A DNA stretch of 64,000 bases from NCBI RefSeq assembly GCF_033807575.1, contig NC_084713.1, positions 18,451,389-18,515,388 of the forward strand, written 5' to 3'. This DNA is from Cydia pomonella. Taxonomy: Eukaryota > Arthropoda > Insecta > Lepidoptera > Tortricidae. This document shows positions 43,728 to 55,700 of this stretch, piece after piece. The notes below the pieces were generated by a model. That model was not told the DNA's origin, searched no databases, and saw only the letters and a list, made by a program, of their open reading frames with translations. Position 1 is the stretch's first letter. Each line of letters opens with the position of its first letter. A program made the translations under genes and the position numbers.

Positions 43728-44563
43728 TTGGGCTATTCGTGGTTCCCTTTTGTGCAATGTTCCGGGAACAAGAGGAGTGATCAAAACAGAATGGATTTAT
43801 TAAATTTCTCGTTTTGTGATATTGTGGAAACGGGTTTAATATTTTTGGAATATGAAAGAAAAGGAAGGGTTTTCGTGAATGGTTTTAGATGCGACTTTAT
43901 ATCTACGTTTTGTCCTTTTTTGAAATATTTTGTGATTTGAATATTGTCGATGGATGTTTTGAATGGTTTTCTGATGTTATTTAATTCGGATGGATAACTA
44001 CAACTTTACTTATTACCGAAAGAAATAAAAAAAGGAAAGGCTTCAGTATAAGTATGTAATTGTTATTACATATTTAATGTATGACCACGCAAGCAGTCGT
44101 CAGATTATCGTCGAATATCTTACATAAATTCCTTATTTGTTTGCCATAAATTATCTCATTAATGTTCCTGAGAACTATCGAAAAACTTGGAGGCAAAACG
44201 CAGAATTCTGTTTGACATTCGATGACGCCACAAAAAACCTCATAGTCGACAATATAGAGCCATATTCACTAAAATATTGTGATGGCTTCCCGCTGAGGTT
44301 TATTTGCCAAATGTGGGTACGTTATCAAGATGCACTATACAACGGTGCTTCGAAATCCAAAATGTATTAATGTTCAACGAAATTCTTGTCAGTTACGCCG
44401 TTTTTTTGATGAGAGTCGCGCAGCTGATGTTGATGTCCAATCTATGAAATGTGCACTTGGTTTGACAGCTTTAAATGCAGTAGCTGTTATTTATTACTTG
44501 CGATTACAGGGGGCTTTTATAAATTATTGCTCTATTCATTGTATTGTAGGTAAAACCATTTAA
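43728..44563 (+). other. unassigned open frames
   Basis: A 70-codon frame (43728-43940), a 77-codon frame without ATG (44137-44370; includes RKTWRQNAEFCLTFDDATKN) and an overlapping 77-codon frame (44330-44563; includes LRRFFDESRAADVDV) lie in series. The last two look compositionally like coding sequence and may be one frameshifted relic. I recognise no family. Confidence 0.2.
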
Positions 44564-45518
44564 ATAACGAATTGGGAAATTAAAAATTATATTTCAAGGT
44601 ACCTACTTTTTGGCTACACGCTACAATTTTAATCAATAAAATAACTCGCGATCTTATTCGCAGAAATGAAGTATCCGTTTAAAAAAATATATTATAAGTT
44701 CAAAGATACTATTTTGTGAACTGGCATTTAGTATCAAATGAAACGGTAAGCGAAGTGTGTCATATAACTTCAACTTTTCTCTCTGGAGTTTGAAATATTG
44801 GCGGTCTTTAACACTTATTGTATGCCTTTACAATTTACAAATTTTTTTGTACAAATGAATTACACAGAATCGCATAAAACTACCAGCAAGCCAAGAAAGT
44901 CACTCGCTACCGGGGCACGACTAAGACACAATCGTATCTTCTTGATTAATTTGATGCACCAAACATCACGTTCGGACTTTTCATTTAAACCCTTAACGCA
45001 TTTCGTTATCTCTAGTTATTATCTGAAGTGTTAAGTTCTAGCTTCACAGAACGAACGTGTAAGAATTCCTGCGTTTGCGATGTCGAGATAAAAACCTTAT
45101 TGATTACAGCTGTCCCTTTGCACGCGATCTAGACAAATGAAATGAGAAACTTGATCGCTTGGGTGGTTTAGAATATCTAAGGATGTGGTTTCTAGTAGGA
45201 ATATTAATTATTTTGGGTTTGGTTTAGCTGTAGTACTTTATAAATTACACTTGCCCACATGAACAGGGGTTAAAACGAAAATATAATGGACCTTTAAATA
45301 AAAGTTTGTAGCACGTTTTATAGTGGGTAGTTCATTAAATCTTAAACCACATCAATTTAAGTAAGATTCTGAGCTTATTGGCTGACGGAATGAAATAATG
45401 TAAGTATATTGAAAGCCAGTTATTTTTACAATACCTTAAATTATGTATAATTATCATTAGACATATTTTTATAATCATAATATACCATCATCAGCATCTC
45501 AAGTCCTACCTGTTTGTT
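44564..45518. other. no recognised feature
   Basis: Nothing supported. Confidence 0.4.
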
Positions 45519-45722
45519 TTAGGCCTCCTCTCATATTATTAGAATAGGTTTTGTGCTAGATTCATACAAAGATAAGTTCGTAGCGATTTTGATAGCCCAG
45601 ACTGTGCAAGTGTCAAGTAAACGTCAAAATTTCTCCGTGCACTCTCTGGGCTATCAAAATCGCTGCCAACTTATCTTGGTCAACCTCTACCCCAAACACG
45701 AACCCACTGTGAATTGACAACT
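45519..45722 (-). mobile_element. decayed SINE family B split by a MITE
   Basis: AGGCCTCCTCTCAT (45521) and GAACCCACTGTGAATTGACA (45701) are in the order seen at 18040-18110, with the hairpin MITE between them. Confidence 0.45.
45569..45683. mobile_element. palindromic MITE, AGCGATTTTGATAGC family, copy 2
   Basis: AAGATAAGTTCGTAGCGATT and TTGATAGCCCAGACTGTGCA are mirrored at the right (TGGGCTATCAAAATCGCTGC, CAACTTATCTT). Shorter and more diverged than 18848-19018. Confidence 0.8.
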
Positions 45723-46498
45723 TTTTAAATTTATTTTACCCATGTTATAAAACACTTTCATTGGGAAACGTCTCCACTAGTAAAAAAAAAAAGATTATAA
45801 ATACATTTTATTACTACCATCATTATGCCCACTACACTGCACTCCCAAGATCACATTCAATAACATACTTCCTTCAATCCTCCACTTTAAAACTAAAAAA
45901 CTACAACTCTCAATGCAACCGAACACGAAGCTCGCATACTCGAGTGTCGTGAAAAAAAAGCCAGGTGCCCGAATCTCATTGTTCCAGCGGAGATTAATAA
46001 ATCTTTGGAAGGGCATATATCTACCGATCTCGCGGGCCTTTGGGTTATTGCAAGCCCATTCAGACGCCACAGAGGCCAAAACAGATCCTTTGTTATGACA
46101 AAGGTGTCGCGAAAGAAGGGGCCTATCGGCGATGCCTTATCAGATGCAGTCCCCTTTCGAGGTCTCTATAGGACAGACGGCGAATGCGTCTAATTCGCAA
46201 GCCGCAAGATTTTGCTGGGATAAATGTTGCACGACATTCTTTGCATCTGTTGACTTTAATGGAATAGGGGGCTTGTGGCTGGGTCATGTAAAACAAGACT
46301 CTTGTATAAGTATGTTCGAACAATAGTTATACAGACAATTTTATAGTTTCATCTTAGACTTATGAAGATGAAGAGCAAAAATGACTACTGACAAGACCTT
46401 TAAATTAAACTCGCAATTTTTATCTGTAAATAAAAATAAAAACTTTATTTATTCTTTGTTATGATTTTTTTTACCAAGGTGTAAATCGTAATAACGTG
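45723..46498. other. open frames without recognised motif
   Basis: Overlapping frames at 45761-46326 on both strands. One plus-strand frame has an ECREKKARCPNLIVPAEINK-like reading that is suggestive of a mobile-element protein, but no motif settles it. Confidence 0.25.
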
Positions 46499-46621
46499 TT
46501 GAAAACAAGAGCAAAAAGTTTTTTTCGGCGTGCAGAAATTTTTTTTGGCGAATTTGGCCTACTCATAACATTTTTTGCCCTTTGTGACCTCAGGAATGCG
46601 TAGTTAAAATCTGTCTGGTTT
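46499..46621 (+). repeat. partial relative of the 638-1057 MITE
   Basis: ACTCATAACATTTTTTGCCC, CAGGAATGCGTAGTTAAAAT parallels 980-1035. The terminal 25 bp are lost or changed. Confidence 0.6.
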
Positions 46622-47828
46622 AATTGGACCTACGGTATATAATTAAATACACTGAAGCTAAACTATAACATTCTGTCAAAATTCTGTCAATTAATTTTAT
46701 CCTGTCAATGACATATTTGTTATTTTTTTTTGTTTCTCACATGTCAACAGTAACAAAGAATCTTGCTACATATCTACTTATAGATAGCGGTTTCCGAAGC
46801 TTATTAGACATCTGATCTCTGATTAGTAAAAATATTCTATCAACAACAATACATAATCATATAAAATTAAAAAAAACAGCCTGCGATAAAATAATTGTCC
46901 AATTATTTGAGCAGGAAAATATTTCAAATACAAAGGTATATTAAATAGAGATGAAATCAAAATTTCACGCGGCACTTTTACGCGCAACAAAATAGTTTGA
47001 AAACACGTTTCTGTTACAATGAAAGCACTAACGCGGGCGCCGGTTTGCACAAAAGAGAACCATTAACTTGTTGTTTGATAACAATATCACCCGGTTTTTA
47101 TTGCACGAACATTCCATTTCTGTCCCAATTTTGAAAGCGTGCTTGGCGTTAGGATTTTTTTATAACGTTAGGTGGTTCACGCCATTTTTGGGCCACCGTG
47201 ATTGCAAGTGCGTAAAATATATAAAATTTAAATAATGTAACTAATGAATAGAAGCAGGCGTTACTTTGCGGAAATTCATAGTAATTAAAACAAAAAATAT
47301 TACTTTGCTAATTCGCGAAAAGATAACGTGCTAGTCAATCAGTACTATTCGTTCCCGTCATACTTACTTGCGTATATTAACATGCAATAAATATTACAAA
47401 GTGTGTAATATTTTTTGTTGGAATGTAACTGTAAACAACAAAAACTAAAATCAGTTATTTGATGATAAATGATGACCCAAATGATATTATAAATATAAAA
47501 CAGATAATAATTATCAATTTCAAACATATTCGAGAATGAAAAATAATCCTAAAATATCTCTAAACTTAATTTAAATACACCACAGCAAAACACTTAAAGA
47601 ATTAATGGCAACTGTCACATAAACGGTTATTCGATAAGGCAATAATTTCGCGTCACTTTCACAGAAACTTAATAAAAAGAAACAGCTATAATGATTTATT
47701 TGCTCCGTTCTTCGCGAGATCAAACGAATTAACCTCTGCCGCTTCATAAAAATTTATTTTTAATACGGCACGGAAAACGCCTGTCAGTCAATGTTTAAAA
47801 AACACTTGTTGCGGCCAAGAGCAACAAC
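46622..47828. other. AT-rich stretch, nothing recognised
   Basis: No supported gene or repeat. Confidence 0.45.
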
Positions 47829-48058
47829 TGCCTATGAAGCTGATGGTCCCTGGTTCAAATCCTGGTAAGGGAATTTATTCGTGTGATGAGCATGGATATT
47901 TGTTCCTGAGTCATGAGTGTTTTCTATGTATTTAAGTATTTAATATGTATATATATCGTTGTTTAAGTACCCTCAACACAAGCCTTATTGAGCTTACTGT
48001 GGGACTTAGTCAATTTGTGTAATAATGTCCTATAATGATTATTTTATTTATTTATTTA
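47829..48058 (+). mobile_element. SINE family A, 5'-truncated
   Basis: Starts at GCCTATGAAGCTGATGGTCC, with box B GGTTCAAATCC, and continues with the complete body and TTTATTTATTTA tail. Confidence 0.9.
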
Positions 48059-48099
48059 AGAGCAAAACAATTTCGTCAGTATAGAAAATTTCTAAACAA

Positions 48100-48267
48100 A
48101 GTTTCTTTTTTCTTGGATGTAGGATTCATCGAGCAAGTTACACGCAGCAACCAAAAGGGGAAGCAAATGTCGTGTCCAACTGGGACCTAAAGAACTTGGC
48201 CGAGGACCGCGAAAACTGACGTATACTCTACCGACAAGAGCCACGCTCTTAAATGATGATGATGTAG
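48100..48267 (+). pseudogene. RTE-like LINE end
   Basis: LAEDREN followed by a stop in place of the family's tryptophan codon (TGA for TGG), then RILYRQEP in a shifted frame and an ATGATGATG tail. Confidence 0.55.
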
Positions 48268-48293
48268 GATTCATAGCGTTATTTCAACACTTT

Positions 48294-48500
48294 TTGCTAA
48301 TGACTACACATACAAGCCAACATTTCCATCCTCACCACTTAGATGGTTGGCAGTCCTCAACTGTGCGTTTCTCCAAAAACTTCCTGCCTCGCACAGCTAA
48401 ACTGTGGAATGAACTGTCGCCTGCGGTATTTCCGGACCGATACGGTCTTCAAACCTTCAAGAAAAGAGCGTACAGACATCTTAAAGGCCGATGATCCGTC
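48294..48500 (+). pseudogene. LINE C-terminal fragment
   Basis: An open frame reads DGWQSSTVRFSKNFLPR, TAKLWNELSPAVFPDRYGL and FKKRAYRHLKGR, then a stop. Same family as 35881-36245. The 3' UTR is cut short at about 48510, close to repeat G. Confidence 0.75.
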
Positions 48501-48555
48501 TACTCGTTTGCCAAAAAAAACCGATTAGTAGCATTATCACGGATATCATGGTTCA

Positions 48556-48680
48556 GTAGGGCTAAGATGGTCCACTCGTCATCATTTGTCACTATGCCTG
48601 TCACGTTCTAACAAGTATGTAAGTGTGAAAGTGACGGGCATAGTGACAAGTGATAAAAATGGAACCATGCTGCCACTGCA
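48556..48680 (-). mobile_element. hairpin repeat G, full copy
   Basis: GTAGGGCTAAGATGGTCCAC, CATTTGTCACTATGCCTGTC, GTTCTAACAAGTATGTAAGT and TGACGGGCATAGTGACAAGT. Confidence 0.85.
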
Positions 48681-48920
48681 GAATTTTAATTGGTTGTAAG
48701 TTTTAACACAAAGAGGTAATCGATGAGTTCATCAAAAATAAAATTGAAAGAAGCATTTTTTATAATTTTTGCTTTTGTGCATACATTGTTACAAATGCTT
48801 TAAGTGCGATGTAGACCTATGTTCGTGATTTTTTTATAAAGCGAAATTAAAAAAAAAAAACAGGATCCGAATCGATGAAGTCACTAGAAAAAATCCTTAA
48901 GCCAATATATGGCTTATTTA

Positions 48921-49350
48921 GGACCCGGGTATGTCCTTAAACTACGTCTAGTGAAGTACCTCCACGGTGGAGGTACTTCCCCAGTTGGGCTCTGCTCTAG
49001 ATCTGAAATGACATCCGCTGTGCTTTGCCTCTCTTTTGGTCCACCTTATAGAAAACCGCAACTAAATAACACTAGACCCTACTCATCATCTGTTCATTTT
49101 TATCTAGAATTATGTATTATAACTAGCATAATTTAAAATGTACCTGTGTGACCTGTAAAATATTTTACCAATAAATAAACTAAAACTAAACTAAACTAAA
49201 CTATTAGTGTTGTGTTCCTACCGGTGACTAAGGTTGCCAGAGCTTAACAAGAGTGCGGAGTGTTAGGGTCGGCGACGCGCATGTAACTCCTCTGGAGTTT
49301 CAGGCGTCCATATGCTACAGTAACCGCTTACAACCAGGTGGGCCGTATGC
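48921..49350 (+). repeat. LINE 3' UTR family D, rearranged, with a second tail inside
   Basis: GGACCCGGGTATGTCCTTAA starts on the plus strand. A 60-bp segment (48968-49027) is inverted, creating the 13-bp-arm hairpin GAAGTACCTCCAC/GTGGAGGTACTTC. Another LINE-type tail, TGTGACCTGTAAAATATTTT with (AAACT)n, sits at 49139-49202 between the two halves of the family D sequence. Confidence 0.7.
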
Positions 49351-49705
49351 TTTTTTTTTATACTACGTCAGTGGCAAACAAGCATACGGCCCGCCTGATG
49401 GTAAGCAGTCTCCGTAGCCTATGTACGCCTGCAACTCCAGAGGAACCTTACTCACCGGCAGGAACACAACACTATGAGTAGGGTCTAGTGTTATTTGGCT
49501 GCGGTTTTCTGTAAGGTGGAGGTACTTCCCCAGTAAAGTTGGGCTCTGCTTTAGATCTGGAATGACATCCACTGGCTGTGCCCTACCACACAAAGCGAAA
49601 TGACATTCACAATGCCCATCCCCAGTTGGGCTCTGCTCTAGATCTGGAATGACATCCACTGGCTGTGCCCTACCACACAAAGCGAGATGAAATTCACAAT
49701 GCCAA
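49351..49705 (-). repeat. LINE 3' UTR family D, joined tail to tail
   Basis: Begins with the reversed A-tail and TACTACGTCAGTGGCAAACA at the point where the upstream copy ends, so the copies face each other. A ~100-bp segment from CCCCAGT to ATTCACAATGCC is tandemly duplicated (49530-49620, 49621-49703). Confidence 0.8.
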
Positions 49706-49863
49706 TTCACATTTCGATCTAAAAATCTAACTCCGCTTTCTAATCCTACGGCACCTACATTGTATTACAAAATTAAGTATATGTTATTTGGTACATTACA
49801 TTTGTTCAATAACAACATAAATTAAAATTAGTAAAATTTACTGTGTAGCGTAATTTTCTTGTT

Positions 49864-50073
49864 TTATAAGCAAACAATAGGAGGCAAACGAGCAGACGCA
49901 TCGCGTAATGGTAAGCGATTACCGCCGCCGCTGGACACCCGCAACACTAGAGGGGTTGTAAGTGCGTTTGCCTTTAAGATGGGAGTAAGCTCTTTTCTTG
50001 AAGGCTTGAAGCTCGAATTGGTCCGGTCGTAAAGGTGCACCCACACTGCACTTTTGTGGACCAACTGTTGCAC
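49864..50073 (-). pseudogene. LINE C-terminal fragment and 3' UTR, minus strand
   Basis: Minus-strand frames give FKPSRKELTPILK or, shifted, AFKKRAYSHLKGK, followed by CAACCCCTCTAGTGTTGCGG. This is the same LINE family as 48294-48500, in opposite orientation. Confidence 0.65.
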
Positions 50074-50519
50074 ATTGTTGCTTCTAAGTTACCTGCGATG
50101 CGCGATGTGGTCTCAACTTAACTAATTATTTAAAACAACTATTATTTTGTTGGCATACGTAGATAAATAAATATCAATGTAAACATAACCTAGTCATTGT
50201 GAGCACCATACTTCATTTACAATAGAATGACATTGTGTATTAAATATTAAATCTTTAGATTAGCCGAAAATGACGAGACAAGCTTGTGATTGATGCCTGT
50301 CCTCCAACCCTACATTCCTGGCGTATGTGAATTGAAATATCGTAAGTGGCTAAGGTTTTTAAATGCGTATAGGCCTTTTTAGAAATAGAGAAGCTGTGGT
50401 GTAGTCTAACAATACGCTGCGCTTATTAACAGCGATTCGTGGTAGGGTTCCGTGTACAAGTGAAAAGCTGAATATGTAACCAAAATGGTTACTGGTTCGT
50501 TGTCAGTTGCTTGAAGGAT

Positions 50520-50656
50520 CACACATTAGCGTCTTTGAGCGTCGGCGTCTAGTCAGCGCTATGGAAATAGCGTCGCTGCGCAGTTGCGCCAACGTTGCGT
50601 CGAGCAGCAGCCATAGAGTTGACTAGGCGCCGTACACTCGGGAGACGCTAGTGTGG
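50520..50656. mobile_element. GC-rich palindromic MITE
   Basis: CACACATTAGCGTCTTTGAG and GTCTAGTCAGCGCTATGG are mirrored by CACACTAGCGTCTCCCGAG and GCCTAGTCAACTCTATGG at the right. Arms are about 50 bp. It is markedly GC-richer than its surroundings. Confidence 0.8.
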
Positions 50657-51084
50657 GGTGGCTATTAGACCAAATCGATTCGTAGCAAAAGCAAAATTGC
50701 GTATTAAAAGAAGCTTTTTATTAGCATAAAAGTTATTTTTAAATAAATAATAAATATTATCTTTTTCATATCCTGGAACTTATCATGGCTTCCTCAATAC
50801 CCGATAGTTACTTATAAAAATATGTGGCAAGATTGTTATTGGTAGGAATTATTTAGTTTAAAACGTTCAATTCAGAGGGGGAATGTTGCTAACATTTTGG
50901 AGAGTTTTTCGGAGGCGGGTGATTTTGGGACGGTTTTTTATATGTAGTTTATTTTCGATTTTTATTTTAAGTATTTTAATTGTATCTAGTTATGGCTTGT
51001 TTAGATTTATAATTAGTATTAGTAGTAGTTTTAAGTTTGATTTGTGATTGTTCTCTTTAAAGTGTTTGTCTGTAAATTGTATAT

Positions 51085-51210
51085 CAGCGGCGGCACCATG
51101 GTTCCACTTTTATCACTTGTCACTATGCCCGTCACTTTCGCGCTTACATACTTGTTAGAACGTGACAGGCATGGTGACAAATGATAAAGAGCCAACCATC
51201 TTAGCCCTAC
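51085..51210 (+). mobile_element. hairpin repeat G, full copy
   Basis: CAGCGGCGGCACCATGGTTC to CATCTTAGCCCTAC, with arms TATCACTTGTCACTATGCCC and GGCATGGTGACAAATGATAA. Confidence 0.9.
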
Positions 51211-52609
51211 TGGATGAAATGAATAAATGATATCAGTTTAAAAAGCCGAAAATTCAATTGGTAAAAAATATGTGTAAGTAGTTAATTTTAATTTTTTTGT
51301 TGATTTAAATTGTCTACATCAAAATTCATAGCACAATATATAAAAAGCAGTTTTTTCAATCTCAAGAGCCTACATTGAAAAAAAACTAGGTCCCTACCTA
51401 GGTAGCACATAATCATAAGTTTATTTTCAAAATATTTTAGCTTCTGCTTTTAAGGAACCCTCTTATACGAAGCTCATATCACACCAGCTTTTTTGCCGTC
51501 TATAAAAATAGACAGAAAACACAATACCAACAATTGGTCCGATCAAACGGCGTATTAAGTTCGCTTGTCATTTTAACGACACTCCTCTCTCGGCTCATCA
51601 TTGACTGCTTCTTCAATCTAAGATTTATTAGGATGATATTAAAGTTCATTCTTGATTGCGCGATTTTTTTCTCTAGGAAGCGTATTGGGAGAGAGGTTAT
51701 TGTCAGTCGCGTTTTATGAGCTATGATTTATGACCAATGACTCCCAACGGGTTTTACTCTCTTGATAATCTTATTCAGACGCATCTTGATGGAGGGGCAC
51801 AATGCTACCTAAATTAGCTATACCCGTATCAGAAATTCGGGCGTAGTTTTAAAAAGTTTCAAGTGCCGGTGCGCCTCATAGTTCCATGTAGCGTTTGAAA
51901 TAGTTTTTGTGTTAGAAAACCGCTATAATCTCACGTGTGGCATCAAACGATGCGTTTGTATTATTTATGGTAACTCTAGTCATGTTTAACTGTGAATAAA
52001 AGCGCGTTTTGATAGGATTAATGATGTTTTAATGAAGTACTGCATGGGACATAATGAGACTATAAAGTGGTGTTTAACTTCATTATGTCATATCGGCGAG
52101 GCTTTGAACGAATTTACGTTGCATTTCTGGAAAATTTTAAAGTAACTGTAATTTTATTATACACAATGGTAAACACGTTAATGTGTTATTGTACGAAGGG
52201 TCGGCCTGAAAACCAGCGTTGTAGTAGGTAAGCCTGCTGCAACACATGCTGAGGTTCGCTCCTTTTTAGCATCATAATTTTAAAAGTTTTTTATATCTAC
52301 ATGTAAACATAAATTTGTGCCTAATTAAGTTTCATTTTAAGGCTTGTAATGTTTTGTAGCATTGCCTGTAAACATTTTTCAATGTGGTGTTAAATAAAAA
52401 ATGTCTATGTACTTTTCTTTAATGTAATATGTAGGTAATTTGAAACAATATCAAATATCCCATTTAAGTTTCCCAAACTAGTGACGTTAATTAATAAAAG
52501 TTTTATATTAAAATTTTCATTTTTGACATAAGTTTTTATCACTAATCTTACCTTTCTTTCGGCAGGAAACTAATACTCGCTGAGACAATTAATAACCCAA
52601 ACAAAATTG
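51211..52609. other. no recognised feature
   Basis: AT-rich. No supported gene or shared repeat. Confidence 0.45.
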
Positions 52610-52790
52610 GGGTACGTTTATTTATCACAGAGTTCCCATGGCCACCTCTTCTCTCCATCTTCAGATCAGCTCAATGGTACAATAATATTGCATCGTCACC
52701 CACTTTTCATATGTGTGCAAATCTTCAGCTTCATCGGAAACCGTGAAGTGGGTCAAATTTAACTTGCAAGATTTCACCCGAGCAAACATA
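52610..52790. repeat. suspected dispersed lepidopteran repeat
   Basis: GTTCCCATGGCCACCTCTTC, TCTTCAGATCAGCTCAATGG, CATCGGAAACCGTGAAGTGG and AATTTAACTTGCAAGATTTC match a repeat I recall from lepidopteran genomes. No second copy is in the window. Confidence 0.45.
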
Positions 52791-55700
52791 CATAGCAAGT
52801 TAAATAAAAACTTGTAATAAAACAACTGGCTCGATATTAATTTAAATCTAACATTTAATAACTTCGATTCTTTCTAATATAACCCAAAAAAGTACTAATT
52901 ATAATAAATACTACGGATGACTTGTGCAAAATTACGGCTTTAAGTTCACCATTTTTACATTATTGTATTTTGTAAAATAAAGTTTAAATAAATTATTAAT
53001 CTAATGTTATTTACGTAGTACATATTATTATTCTATATTTCGAATTAAAAAAAAAAACAAAACATTTTTCCGAGTAACGTAAACCTAGACACAATTAGCG
53101 CTACAACGGTAGCAAACTAGAAATGCAGTTATAATTGCCTACTTAATACTACTTATATAGCATCGTAATATTCTTTACGATCCATATAAAACTGTTGTAG
53201 GTAATCATTTTCTCTTGCTATTGATCGCAAGTAGTAATAATTTTACTGGAAGAAATTACTGTCTATTTTAAGTAGTAAATACTCAATAAAACTAAGAAGT
53301 TGGGTGGTTTGCAATGTTAACTTGAGCTTTCTGTTTGAAGGAAATAATATTTCTTGGAAAATAAACTGAACATTCAACCAATAAAAGCATCAGGTAGCAC
53401 AAAAAAATCAACATTTTTAACCCGCTCGTAACAGACAAGCGTAGAATCATTTGTTCCCCAAACCACACCCGACTTCAACTTTTTCACATGATCGATCTGT
53501 CACACGAGACCCTAGTCTTAATAAAAATAAAGTAGCATAAAAAGGTTATCCTCCCCTGCTATTGTGCGGGAGGCACAGATTAGTCGTTGTAGCTCAAGGA
53601 TAGCATCTTAACGACGTTCGTAGGTACGCAACCGTGGGTCCATTCTTCATATCGAGATTTTTTGATAAGAATACAGGAGTCATCTATAAAAGTAGCTTAC
53701 GCTTCTTATGGAAGTATTGTCATAGAGCTTATAGGGCGATCACTTATGAATTTGCCGATACCGGGAGAAGTTTATTACCGCTATAACTCTAGCTTAATGT
53801 ATGTGACATACGAGTATCATATGTCGTATGTCATAGACGTCATAGTTTTAAAATCGTATGTCTGAGTTTACATTAATATGGAGAGGAAATGTTAGGTTTT
53901 GATAGGGTATTAATTATTTATTTACAAATATAAATAATATTTTATAGCCCCCTTTTCTCAGAGAGAAACGTATACTTACTTACTCCGATATAATAATACC
54001 TTTTCTTATAATATGTGAAAAAAAAACCAGAGCGGTTATGAAATGGAAACGGTTATACGGTTAACGGTTAAAAAGATTGATCAAACATATTCTAAAATCA
54101 ACAACAGTTTAATTAAAGGAGATAAAATCATTGTAACGTCATAGAATGCGTTGTCATACAAAATCATTTTAAAATTTCATAAATATTTGACTGGTTATTG
54201 CCAAACTAGTACTAGCCTTATTTTTATAAAATTACCTTACACCGGTCAACACGAATTTTGTCCTTGAGTTTTAGATGTCAAATTTTGATTTTTCATACGT
54301 CACTAATGAAGGAAAAAATAATTTTATTGTATATAAAGTTTTCTTCTTAATTTCACTGCATTGCCATATAAGAAAAATATTTTAAGTCATTCTCCGTCGG
54401 AAAGAACCAAAATTTATCATTTAAACTAGAAAGACAAGAAAAAGTTTTTTTTTTTGTTGACTTTTATTATTTATAGGATTATGGAAAAGGAATTAGTGAA
54501 AGCTTAATTTACCTATTTCAAGTACAAACACTAACTCTTTACACATCATCATCATCAAAAAGAAAGTTTAACGGATGTCTTAATTCACCATAAAATTTTC
54601 TTTTATGTGACGGTTTTTTTAATGTTTACTTTAGGCGCTATGCTTAATTAGTTAGTAGATTGAGATATAATTTTACCGTAAGTGACCACTTTATGTACGT
54701 TCTTTATGGGCTTTATTTTCTTTTGAACAAAGTTTAGATTTCCTTGAATTTTTATAGTGTTTTGAAGTCATGCACCGTAGTGTCTGACAAAATGTTAAGC
54801 GGTGCGGACCAATGGTTTTGCTGTATCTGTAATAAGTTTTGAAGCATCTTTAATAGCCATTCTATAAAGTATGTTTTTAATTAATTACTGATAGTCGTAA
54901 CTGATGTTATCATAATGATATCATAATATTAAAATTTTATTTTTACAAGTTCTTATTTAACTTGCCCTGTTAGGATGTATGTATGTTGTGTGGGTAGCCT
55001 TGGAAGCCCCCCACCCCCTCTTTTCTCCTCTTCTCTTCTTTCTGATTTCCGATTGAGCGAAAATTTTGCCGGTACCGGAAAACCGGATGACAATGCAATA
55101 TTATGATGATGTGGAGCTGATTTTATGATGAAGACAGGTACGGTGGGAACTCTGTCGTGTTGCTAGAATTGTCTCGATCAGGATAGAAAACTACAATCAG
55201 CTATAAAAGTTTGTTACAAAAATGAAAATTTTGCCAAAAACATATTATAATTGCAGTTTTAAGTTACTAGGACATAAAATGAAGTTATAGTTTCTGAGAA
55301 AATAATAAGGTCAGTTCATAAAACAAATACGATTAAAACTCTAGCTGATTCTTTAAGAAGTTGGGATCATGAATGATTCTACCGCAGTTTTGGCGATCCG
55401 TTATAACCAAAACTGCTATCAAGAATGAACTTTACGACCCTTACGACCAAGAAAAGTAGTTCAAAATTTTATTGCATATCTAACTCGACTTGCTCTGTAT
55501 TTCTGCAATTTCATAAACTTATTTTAGTAGATCACATTAAAACTTGTGAAATAAAAACCAGTATAGCTTATCAACGTTTACCACACATAATGCCTTTTGA
55601 ACAAATAGAGAAAAAACTAATTGTAGGAGCAAATTGAGCGTAGGAAGAGCGGCGTACACTGAAGATGAGCTCAAGTCTACTTAGTGAACGCTACCGGTTC

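Noticed and set aside
49363..49710. 115-codon minus-strand open frame
   Set aside because: Lies wholly within the duplicated LINE 3' UTR family D; translation has no motif and reflects the repeat.
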